From: Candidatus Bipolaricaulota bacterium
GTDB taxonomy: Bacteria; Bipolaricaulota; Bipolaricaulia; UBA7950; UBA9294
Length of the DNA: 5,365 nt
Direction: 5' to 3'
Assembly (NCBI GenBank): GCA_023132545.1
Contig: JAGLYB010000118.1
Span: forward strand, 1-5,365
This document shows, one piece after another, positions 1-5,286 of the stretch. The stretch's first letter is position 1. Every line of letters begins with the position of its first letter. The position numbers and the translations under genes are program-made. Under the pieces are notes generated by a model that was not told the origin of the DNA, did no database searches, and saw only the letters and a program-made list of their open reading frames with translations.

Positions 1-33
1 CGCGCAAGCGGGTTACAGCAGCGTCCAATCCAG

Positions 34-1347
34 TTATTTCCCAGCGACCTGGAGTGAATCGATCAAGACGTAGGGCGCCTCTCCCAGCGGGAGAAATCCG
101 CTACAGGGACCTGTCTCGCTACTGACTGCGGCGATCTTCTGGCAATCCTTATAGATATTGCCCGAGATCATCGTTTTATCGAGACGGCCCACGATCGAGC
201 CATTGAGGATGTGGAATCCCACAGCTTGGACAGCGAACTGGCCTTGCGGATAGTTGCCGGAATGGAATCCCATGCCCCCGGTGATCAGCAATCCTTCCTT
301 GATGCCCTTCACCAGATCGCGCCACGATGTGTTTCCCGGTTCGATTGTTGGGCAGCCAAACCACGGATTGACGGCAGTTTCGTTTCCGCTGCCGAACATC
401 GTGCGTTTGAATCCATTACCCGTCGAGGGGCGATCCATCGCTGCCCCCACGCGCTGATCGAAGAGGAAATCCTTCAATACGCCGTTCTCAATGATGACGC
501 GCTTGGTACAAGGTACACCCTCGTCATCGAATGCGCGGGCGTCAGTACTTCCGGCCAATAGCGGATTGTCGTGAATGGTCAGTTTCTTGGAGAGGATTTG
601 CTCCCCGAGTCTCTGAGCCAATGGAGATGTCTTCTTCCAGACTGCCTCGCCGCTGACTCCTGCCAACAGTGGCATCATCATCAGGAATGCTGCTTGAGGG
701 ACGAGAATGACGGGTAGCCGCCCAGTTGATGGCGTAGAGGTGCGATTACCCCAGTTGTACCACGTCACGAATTCGTCCAACAGTTCGTCGCTGACAATGG
801 GAGGTGCGATGCCTGACTCGAACTTGAACACGCCGACTCCGGCTCCTTGGAAGGGAGCGCCGAAGTAGTAACCGATGCTGGTTGATTTGGCTCCGGCTTC
901 GGCGCCGTTGGTAGTTTGGATGGACAATTCCGACTCTTCGCGGTCGGCACCGATCCCCAAAGCAACGTCGGGCAACTGCTTCTGCAGCTTCGATTTAATC
1001 CTCTCGCACAGCTCGATCAAATCGGCGGACTGCAACTGCGCGGCGGCTTCGTCATAGCCGGCCAGATCCGGGTAGTCGGTTGATCCCGCGAACGAGTATT
1101 GAACCGGATCGCCATATTCCGCTCCGGCGATCGCGTTATCCAGGAACCCTTCTTGATCCGGGAACACGGCATAGGCTGATCCGATCTTGCCGCCCTTGAT
1201 CACACGTAGCGAGGCTTCGGAGACGTCGTTTTCCGTGACCTGCTGCAATTGGTAGTTCTCGTACCGGACTGCGATTGAATGGGCGCGGTTCCAATACAGC
1301 TCCGCTTGATCCACAGTACGTTTGGCGTTCTCGATGAGGGGGTGCAT
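34..1347 (-). CDS. pmbA: TldE/PmbA, non-catalytic partner of the TldD/TldE metalloprotease
   Basis: A 437-residue protein of the PmbA/TldE family (E. coli PmbA is about 450). Family-type signatures visible are AFDDEGVP at residues 272-279 followed by a K-R-x-I-I-E-N-G-V-L-K stretch, STGNGFKR at 308-315, the glycine-rich block around 365-383 ending in GFHILNG, and an MISGNIYKD segment near 393-401. It has no HExxxH motif, as expected for the TldE subunit; in the known complex TldD carries the zinc and TldE completes the peptide-binding cavity. The frame is open a further 77 codons upstream, but those lie wholly inside tldD and read as shadow sequence. The ATG at 1347 overlaps the tldD stop by one base (TAATG) and has GGAGG six bases ahead, so translational coupling and a 1:1 heterodimer are likely. 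One oddity: the block usually containing G-D-Y/F reads NYPQGQF here (residues 365-371). The stop is TAA at 36-34. Confidence 0.93.
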   Translation of the reverse strand: MHPLIENAKRTVDQAELYWNRAHSIAVRYENYQLQQVTENDVSEASLRVIKGGKIGSAYAVFPDQEGFLDNAIAGAEYGDPVQYSFAGSTDYPDLAGYDEAAAQLQSADLIELCERIKSKLQKQLPDVALGIGADREESELSIQTTNGAEAGAKSTSIGYYFGAPFQGAGVGVFKFESGIAPPIVSDELLDEFVTWYNWGNRTSTPSTGRLPVILVPQAAFLMMMPLLAGVSGEAVWKKTSPLAQRLGEQILSKKLTIHDNPLLAGSTDARAFDDEGVPCTKRVIIENGVLKDFLFDQRVGAAMDRPSTGNGFKRTMFGSGNETAVNPWFGCPTIEPGNTSWRDLVKGIKEGLLITGGMGFHSGNYPQGQFAVQAVGFHILNGSIVGRLDKTMISGNIYKDCQKIAAVSSETGPCSGFLPLGEAPYVLIDSLQVAGK

Positions 1348-2726
1348 TAAATGCCTCCAATCGTGACTGCGTCGATTTTGATGTGTGGCGATCCCTTGCC
1401 GGACTTGCGGTTTACCTGCATGGGACCGCCTCCGCCCTTGCCGCATCCGCCACGTTCTCCGAATTTCACGTCGTTTCCGATCATGGAAGTGGCTTGGAGC
1501 GTGGAGAACAGCTCGCCGGACATGTTGATATCGCGAACCATGTTCCCCAGCTTGCCATCCACGATTCGGTAGCCCCATTGGGCACCGAACGTAAATTGGT
1601 CGCCCGAAGTTTGGCCGCCCTTGGCACCGACAAGGTAATAGCCGTTGTCGATGGACGAGACCATTTCGTCGAACGTTGACTCGCCCGCCTCGATGAGAAT
1701 GTTGGACATGCGCACGATCGGAGTGAATTGCACATCAACGGCACGCATGTTTCCGGACAACGGCTCGTCGAATTCGGCGGCCGTTTCCCGCGAATGCATA
1801 CGGCCGGAAAGCACGCCTTTGGTAATAAGCGGCGTTCTCGTGCCCCGCACGCCTTCGTCATCGATTTCGAAGCTTCCCGGCAAGTCGGGAAGTGTAGCGT
1901 CGTCGGTGACGTTGATAATCGGCTTGCCCAGTGTCGTGCCCAGTTGCAGTTTGGCGCGGAACGATGGGTTGTTCTGCAGGCCATCAGCTTCAGAGAGATG
2001 GCCGAAGGCCTCGTGGATGAATACGCCTGACTCCGAAGGATCCAGCACCACCGGATACACTCCCGCCTTGGCGGGTTCGGCATCCAGAAGCTCGCAGGCC
2101 TTGGCAATCTGTTTCCGAAGGTCCTCTTCGCGGTCCAGCAGCGGTGTGAAGTCGGTGTTGCCACCGAAGGCGAAGCGCACGCGTTGAATCACGTCGCCCT
2201 TCTTGGTCACGATCATGCCGAATATGCCCACATTGACGAGTTCATACTCGATGATGGAGCCGTCCGAGTTCACAAAGGTGCGGCGTGACGTGAATTCGTC
2301 ATACATGGTCTGAGTTGTAATGACGTTGGGATTCCGCAGAACGATCTCGTTGTAATGGGCGGTGAGATCCAGTTTTTCCTTAAGCGAAACCTTGCGAGGA
2401 TCGCGAATGGGTGAGATGAGAAAGTTCTCGGTGATGACGGGAGCTGCAGCCATCCTGATGTTCTTCTCACGGCTGTTGCCGACGAGGGTCGCAGAAGAAC
2501 AAGTGGCCTCGGCAATGGGGCTGGCACGTCCTGGATCAGAGAAGGATGCGATTGCCTTACCGCCGTTGGCATAGGCGCGCACGTGTCCGCCCGAAGTGAG
2601 AGTAGCCGCGACTTGAGTGAGTTCCTTGCCCTCATAGGCGATGCGGATCTTGCGATTCTCTTCGAATCGGAGGTCGGCATAGTCCGCGGGCAAGCTCGAT
2701 ACGATGTTTGCGAAGGTGCTCTTCAT
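1347..2726 (-). CDS. tldD: TldD, zinc metalloprotease catalytic subunit
   Basis: A 459-residue TldD (E. coli TldD is 481). The zinc motif HEAFGH is at residues 238-243, followed by LSEADG, which is the diagnostic HExxxH of the family. The expected third ligand is Cys428 in the GGCGKGG segment near the C terminus, matching the cysteine in E. coli TldD. Other family blocks are FEIDDEGVRGTRT (286-298), GRMHSRETA (308-316), GNMRA (325-329) and the GGQTSGDQFTFGAQ run (370-383). With TldE it forms a heterodimer known to degrade short unfolded peptides and, in enterobacteria, to mature microcin B17 and degrade the CcdA antitoxin. The open frame extends 49 codons further upstream, but the ATG at 2726 has GAGG six bases ahead, lies just below a good promoter, and gives a normal family N terminus; the extension would start above that promoter. 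It is the first gene of a two-gene operon with tldE. Confidence 0.94.
   Translation of the reverse strand: MKSTFANIVSSLPADYADLRFEENRKIRIAYEGKELTQVAATLTSGGHVRAYANGGKAIASFSDPGRASPIAEATCSSATLVGNSREKNIRMAAAPVITENFLISPIRDPRKVSLKEKLDLTAHYNEIVLRNPNVITTQTMYDEFTSRRTFVNSDGSIIEYELVNVGIFGMIVTKKGDVIQRVRFAFGGNTDFTPLLDREEDLRKQIAKACELLDAEPAKAGVYPVVLDPSESGVFIHEAFGHLSEADGLQNNPSFRAKLQLGTTLGKPIINVTDDATLPDLPGSFEIDDEGVRGTRTPLITKGVLSGRMHSRETAAEFDEPLSGNMRAVDVQFTPIVRMSNILIEAGESTFDEMVSSIDNGYYLVGAKGGQTSGDQFTFGAQWGYRIVDGKLGNMVRDINMSGELFSTLQATSMIGNDVKFGERGGCGKGGGGPMQVNRKSGKGSPHIKIDAVTIGGI
1354..1358 (-). promoter_or_regulatory. Ribosome binding site of tldE inside the tldD 3' end
   Basis: Perfect GGAGG on the minus strand, six bases before the ATG at 1347, located within the last codons of tldD. 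Together with the TAATG overlap it fixes the tldE start and argues against the longer upstream frame. Confidence 0.85.
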
Positions 2727-2732
2727 GATCGA

Positions 2733-2736
2733 CCTC
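2733..2736 (-). promoter_or_regulatory. Ribosome binding site of tldD
   Basis: GAGG on the minus strand with a six-base spacer to the ATG at 2726. It decides the start in favour of residue 50 of the longest open frame. Confidence 0.7.
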
Positions 2737-2754
2737 GTCGTGTGAGATGGGCAG

Positions 2755-2783
2755 ATCATAGACGCCGTGCTCGGTGACCACAA
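2755..2783 (-). promoter_or_regulatory. Sigma-70-type promoter for the tldD-tldE operon
   Basis: On the minus strand, TTGTGG (2783-2778), a 17-base spacer, and TATGAT (2760-2755). The -10 box has five of six consensus bases and the -35 box begins with the key TTG. Predicted transcription start is near 2748, giving a 5' leader of about 22 bases before the tldD ATG, just enough to include its GAGG. Assignment assumes a sigma-70-like factor; it is a sequence match, not a demonstrated promoter. Confidence 0.6.
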
Positions 2784-2789
2784 TGTCAC
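2774..2789. repeat. GTGAC-N6-GTCAC inverted repeat, possible operator
   Basis: A perfect five-base dyad, GTGAC (2774-2778) and GTCAC (2785-2789), separated by CACAAT. It covers the predicted -35 box of tldD (2778-2783), where a bound repressor would block polymerase. Further GTGAC copies in direct orientation lie at 2810-2814 and 2827-2831 in the same intergenic region. The spacing of the inner GTGA/TCAC halves is eight, not six, so it is not a standard CRP site. The repeat is short and could be chance. Confidence 0.3.
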
Positions 2790-2939
2790 GAGCGAGCGTG
2801 TATGGCAGGGTGACACGAAGTGGGAAGTGACCGCATAGCCCTTGCCTCGGCGTTCTTTAGCTTCGTGGGACAACCTTTACTGTTCGAGGGCGATTCCACT
2901 AGAAGCTCGTGGACTGTTCTCCCCTGACGAGGTAAGGTG

Positions 2940-2960
2940 ATGTTGGCTGGGGGGATTTGA
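2940..2960 (+). CDS. Possible six-codon leader peptide (MLAGGI) upstream of the MFS gene
   Basis: ATG at 2940, five more codons, then TGA at 2958-2960, immediately followed by the transporter ATG at 2961. The mini-ORF is in the same frame as the transporter. It is preceded by GAGG at 2929-2932 with a seven-base spacer, a better-placed ribosome site than the G-run (2949-2954) that serves the transporter itself and lies inside the mini-ORF. A ribosome terminating at the TGA would sit on the transporter start, so coupled reinitiation is plausible. It could equally be chance, with only one of the two ATGs used. Confidence 0.35.
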   Translation: MLAGGI

Positions 2961-4151
2961 ATGTGGAAAACGTTCGCTAGCTTGTTCTTCGCAGTTGCCG
3001 TGGCCATGCTCGGAATCGGCATTATCGCTCCCATCCTTCCGCTCTATGTCGAGACATTCTCTGCCAGCGGGCTGATGATCGGCATGGTCATGGGCGCGTT
3101 CTCGCTATCCCGGGGTCTGTTGGGACCGTTTGTCGGGCGATTGTCCGACCGAATCGGACGGAAGCGTTTTCTTCTTGCGGGATTGGGAATCTTCGCATTG
3201 GTGTCGCTCTGCTATTCCTTGGCCGGCAACGTTTGGCAGCTGACGCTGGTTCGCATGATCCAAGGAGCGGCTTCGGTCATGGTAACTCCAATTGCGCAAG
3301 GTTACGTTGGCGATATCACGCCAGAGGGCAAAGAGGGACGGATGATGAACCTGTTCTATTCCTCGATGTTCATCGGTGTGGGATTGGGACCGCTGCTGGG
3401 CGGCGTGCTCACGGACTTGTGGTCATATCACGCAGCGTTTGCCGCCATGGGAATCCTAAGTGCTATCTCGCTCCTATTGGTGGCGATAACCGTGCCGGTC
3501 GATCATGTTCAGGCCAAGAGAGCGCAAGTCAAACGACAGCGATCGATCATTCCGCTACGTCAGATTGCCAAGCACGATGCGGTCAAGGCAATCCTGACCT
3601 ATGTGGCTACTCGTGGCTTCTGGAGACAGGGGTTCAATACGTTCTATCCGTTGTTCGCCGTGTCCGTGTTGGGATGGTCGGCCTCGGAAGTGGGCTACAT
3701 TATGTCGGGGTATTTCATCGCCGGCGGTCTGTTTCAAATCCCATTCGGATTCCTGGCCGACCGTTGGCCGAGACACCCTCAGATCATCTTGGGAAGCTTC
3801 GCTGCGCCATTACTACTCTTGCTCATTCCGTTTATCCGTTCCTTTGCGGAAGTGATGGTCGTCGTCTTCTCCATCGGCATGCTTTCCGCCTTCTCTCGCG
3901 CCTCGATCCTTGCCATACGGACGGAGCTTGGGAGATCTCATGGGATGGCAACACTTGCCGGACTTCATGGGTCGGCATTCGCATCAGGACAGATGATTGG
4001 GCCCGTTGTTTGCGGTGCCGTCGTCGATATATTCGGACTGAGCGCGGTGTTCCCGTTCGGTAGTCTTGTTGGCGTACTTGGGTCTGTCGGTGTCATCTTG
4101 TGGCTCAAGCGAGCAGCTCGGGCCGAGCCGGATCTTGCCTCTTCCGCGTGA
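2961..4151 (+). CDS. Major facilitator superfamily transporter, DHA1-like (drug:H+ antiporter type)
   Basis: A 396-residue integral inner-membrane protein with a hydrophobicity pattern of 12 helices in two halves (roughly 8-30, 38-58, 70-89, 93-112, 130-152, 158-177, then a basic cytoplasmic loop about 181-213, then six more from about 215 to 383). MFS motif A is GRLSDRIGRKR at residues 59-69, with a degenerate copy GFLADRWPRH at 263-272. Motif B is LVRMIQG at 96-102. Motif C, typical of proton antiporters, is GVGLGPLLGG at 139-148 in helix 5. Together these support proton-driven export of a small molecule, but the substrate cannot be read from the sequence; sugar or metabolite efflux is also possible. 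The ATG at 2961 follows a G-run ribosome site (2949-2954). The gene is divergent from tldD and convergent with the lipoprotein gene, ending two bases from it. Confidence 0.9.
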   Translation: MWKTFASLFFAVAVAMLGIGIIAPILPLYVETFSASGLMIGMVMGAFSLSRGLLGPFVGRLSDRIGRKRFLLAGLGIFALVSLCYSLAGNVWQLTLVRMIQGAASVMVTPIAQGYVGDITPEGKEGRMMNLFYSSMFIGVGLGPLLGGVLTDLWSYHAAFAAMGILSAISLLLVAITVPVDHVQAKRAQVKRQRSIIPLRQIAKHDAVKAILTYVATRGFWRQGFNTFYPLFAVSVLGWSASEVGYIMSGYFIAGGLFQIPFGFLADRWPRHPQIILGSFAAPLLLLLIPFIRSFAEVMVVVFSIGMLSAFSRASILAIRTELGRSHGMATLAGLHGSAFASGQMIGPVVCGAVVDIFGLSAVFPFGSLVGVLGSVGVILWLKRAARAEPDLASSA

Positions 4152-4153
4152 GA

Positions 4154-4963
4154 CTACAGGAGAGATTCCAGCATGGCCTCTGTCACCTGGAGCGGATAGC
4201 CGATGCTGATCCAGCGAATCACTCCTTGCCTGTCCAGAATGAATGTGGTCGGGTAAAACGTTACGTCATACTTCAAATCGATAGGGTTACCGTGCTTGCC
4301 CCCGGGCTCCCAGACGCTGATGAACTGCGTGAATCCGTTAGTCGCCAGGAAATCGATGGTATCCTCTTCATACACATCAGTGGAAACAATGATCGCGACC
4401 AATCCTTGATCGCCATACTGCGTGACCAGGTCGTCGAGGTGAGGCATGCTGTTCTGGCAAGGCTCACACCAGGATCCCCAAAAATCGAGCACCACCACTT
4501 GTCCGCGGTAATCGGACAGCTTGATCTGTCCCCCGTCTGTGGTGTTCCCGTCGAAATCAGGTGCCGTATTCCCAACTTCGATGCCTTCCACAGGTCCATT
4601 GTCGTCTACGGTGATGGTAAGTGAAGCGGTGTCCGACTTGTCGTTGTCATCGATGACAAGGAGTGAGGCTTCATACGTCCCTGCAGCTTCGTATGTGTGA
4701 TGAAGAATGATGCCGAATTCGATTCCGCTAATGGGGACGGAACCGTCTCCGAAATCGAGCTCGAAGCTAATCGCCCGGCCTTCGAGATGGGTGGAGAATG
4801 ATAAGTTGAAACCGACATCCAGCGGTGCGGAGCCTGACACAACAGCACTCGACAAGACGGCCACCGGACCTCCGGAAGGTCCAAGACAACCGAACAGAAC
4901 GAAGGGAAGGGCGGAAATCAAAGCGAACCAATGAACCAACTTGGGAAAATGTTTCTTTAGCAT
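4154..4963 (-). CDS. Lipoprotein with PKD domain and ResA/TlpA-type thioredoxin domain
   Basis: A 269-residue exported protein. Residues 1-26 are a lipoprotein signal: basic start (MLKKHFPK), hydrophobic core, and lipobox LFGC with Cys26 as the lipid anchor. A PKD domain follows at about 33-119, with the hallmark DFGDG at 70-74 and HTYEAAGTYEASL at 89-101. The rest, from about 130, is an AhpC/TSA-Redoxin TlpA-like domain: APDF at 134-137, FWGSWCEPC at 161-169 with active cysteines 166 and 169, and the cis-proline in YPTTF (Pro238). WCEPC is also the active site of Bacillus ResA, a thiol reductase for cytochrome c maturation, so an extracytoplasmic reductase role is inferred. The frame opens upstream to a GTG at 5050, but only the ATG at 4963 places the signal peptide at the N terminus; no good ribosome site precedes either. 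No promoter was recognised for it. Confidence 0.9.
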   Translation of the reverse strand: MLKKHFPKLVHWFALISALPFVLFGCLGPSGGPVAVLSSAVVSGSAPLDVGFNLSFSTHLEGRAISFELDFGDGSVPISGIEFGIILHHTYEAAGTYEASLLVIDDNDKSDTASLTITVDDNGPVEGIEVGNTAPDFDGNTTDGGQIKLSDYRGQVVVLDFWGSWCEPCQNSMPHLDDLVTQYGDQGLVAIIVSTDVYEEDTIDFLATNGFTQFISVWEPGGKHGNPIDLKYDVTFYPTTFILDRQGVIRWISIGYPLQVTEAMLESLL

Positions 4964-5045
4964 GAGGTCATTGTAGATCGTCCTGCCGTGCTTGGCTGGG
5001 TCGAACTGGACGGGAAGAGTGAACCTTGGTCCGACGGAGGTGGCG

Positions 5046-5055
5046 GACACGTGTC
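5046..5055. repeat. Perfect ten-base palindrome GACACGTGTC
   Basis: The sequence reads identically on both strands. It lies about 50 bases above the -35 box of the synthetase promoter and about 80 bases before the lipoprotein ATG, a reasonable place for a regulator of either. No regulator is encoded in the window and the element is short. Confidence 0.25.
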
Positions 5056-5103
5056 ACGTTCTCGGCGGGCTGATTAGTGAGGGGTCGAAGCCCTATTCCG
5101 CTC

Positions 5104-5132
5104 TTGACTTCACGTTTTCGTGTAGCTATGAT
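5104..5132 (+). promoter_or_regulatory. Near-consensus sigma-70-type promoter for the synthetase gene
   Basis: TTGACT at 5104-5109, a spacer of exactly 17 bases, and TATGAT at 5127-5132. Each box matches five of six consensus bases. The predicted start of transcription is near 5139, which leaves a leader of about 148 bases before the ATG at 5287, long for a housekeeping gene and containing a hairpin and a short open frame. Confidence 0.75.
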
Positions 5133-5144
5133 GGCGCGTGATTC

Positions 5145-5207
5145 ATGATGAACGTAAGAAAAGCATTGTATAAGCCACTTCTCATCTATATTACCAAGCC
5201 CCGCTAG
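5145..5207 (+). CDS. Possible 20-residue leader peptide before the synthetase gene
   Basis: An open frame of 20 codons from ATG 5145 to TAG 5205-5207. Its C-terminal half reads PLLIYITKPR, with two isoleucine codons (ATC 5184, ATT 5190) and three leucines in the peptide as a whole. The stop codon lies at the loop/stem boundary of the 5198-5211 hairpin, so translation would melt the hairpin. Only about six bases separate the predicted transcription start from the ATG and no ribosome site exists, so it would have to be translated leaderless; a second ATG follows at 5148. It may well not be translated. Confidence 0.22.
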   Translation: MMNVRKALYKPLLIYITKPR

Positions 5208-5211
5208 GGGC
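5198..5211 (+). promoter_or_regulatory. GC hairpin in the synthetase 5' leader
   Basis: GCCCC (5198-5202), loop GCTA, GGGGC (5207-5211): a perfect five-base-pair stem with a four-base loop. A T-rich stretch begins eight bases later (TTTT, TTT and TTTT within 5219-5232). The gap is too wide for a classical intrinsic terminator, so it is called a leader hairpin, possibly part of an attenuator; a short competing pairing of GGG (5208-5210) with CCC (5215-5217) would sit next to the T-run. Confidence 0.4.
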
Positions 5212-5274
5212 AAACCCGTTTTCTTTCCTTTTGTGATTGGGTGTCGTTCGGAGACGTAGTGCTGTGTTGGATGC

Positions 5275-5280
5275 AAGGAG
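5275..5280 (+). promoter_or_regulatory. Ribosome binding site of the synthetase gene
   Basis: AAGGAG, close to full anti-16S complementarity, with a six-base spacer to the ATG at 5287. It shows that a real gene starts here although only 26 full codons are in the window. Confidence 0.85.
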
Positions 5281-5286
5281 ATTGCG

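Larger units (their letters stand above)
2727..2960. other. Divergent intergenic region, tldD / MFS transporter
   Basis: This 234-base region separates two divergent genes. It holds the tldD promoter and ribosome site, the GTGAC dyad, and the mini-ORF with two ribosome sites ahead of the transporter. No convincing sigma-70 promoter was found for the plus-strand transporter; candidates such as TTGCCT at 2842 lack a -10 box at proper distance. The remaining frames have no start or codon pattern that supports a gene. Confidence 0.6.
4964..5286. other. Divergent intergenic region, lipoprotein / synthetase gene
   Basis: This 323-base region contains, from left to right: a stretch (4964-5050) still open in the lipoprotein frame but without coding character; a perfect ten-base palindrome (5046-5055); a strong plus-strand promoter (5104-5132); a possible 20-codon leader frame (5145-5207); a GC hairpin (5198-5211) followed by a T-rich run (5219-5232); and the ribosome site of the synthetase gene (5275-5280). 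No tRNA and no T-box consensus sequence was seen. Confidence 0.6.

Noticed and set aside
1..33. A possible neighbouring gene at the left edge
   Set aside because: Several frames are open across these 33 bases, including plus-strand ones that would end inside tldE, but the stretch is too short to tell a gene from chance.
1348..1578. A 77-codon upstream extension of the tldE frame
   Set aside because: It lies wholly inside tldD, has no family similarity, and the ATG at 1347 has GGAGG at ideal spacing and a TAATG junction.
1645..2187. A long plus-strand open frame of 180 codons opposite tldD
   Set aside because: It is antisense to the HExxxH core of a clear family gene; its serine-rich, low-complexity composition is typical of a shadow frame.
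2774..2789. A CRP/FNR binding site
   Set aside because: The half-sites are GTGAC/GTCAC with a wider GTGA-to-TCAC spacing (eight bases) than the six of the CRP consensus.
2728..2853. A protein-like minus-strand frame just above tldD (reads for example DIVVTEHGVYDLPISHDEVD)
   Set aside because: It looks amino-acid-plausible but has no ATG or ribosome site, is short, sits over the tldD promoter, and runs on into tldD out of frame before stopping.
2727..2873. A 49-codon upstream extension of TldD
   Set aside because: The residues are unlike any TldD N terminus, and this start would lie upstream of the predicted transcription start near 2748.
2958..2960. Reading through the TGA as a sense codon to join the mini-ORF to the transporter
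   Set aside because: TGA is used as the normal stop of the transporter itself, there is no SECIS-like hairpin evident, and the ATG right after the TGA gives a normal MFS N terminus.
3233..4063. A 276-codon plus-strand frame inside the transporter gene
   Set aside because: It overlaps an MFS gene with intact motifs, is rich in Arg and Cys, and has no family pattern; it is a frame shadow.
4100..4624. A 174-codon plus-strand frame opposite the thioredoxin lipoprotein
   Set aside because: It is antisense to the WCEPC domain and shows no recognisable motif.
4964..5050. A GTG start at 5050 for the lipoprotein
   Set aside because: It would bury the lipoprotein signal 29 residues inside the protein, and no ribosome site precedes it.
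5139..5286. A T-box riboswitch ahead of ileS
   Set aside because: The conserved T-box sequence (AGGGTGGNACCGCG type) and a Stem I-like array are absent, and the leader is too short.
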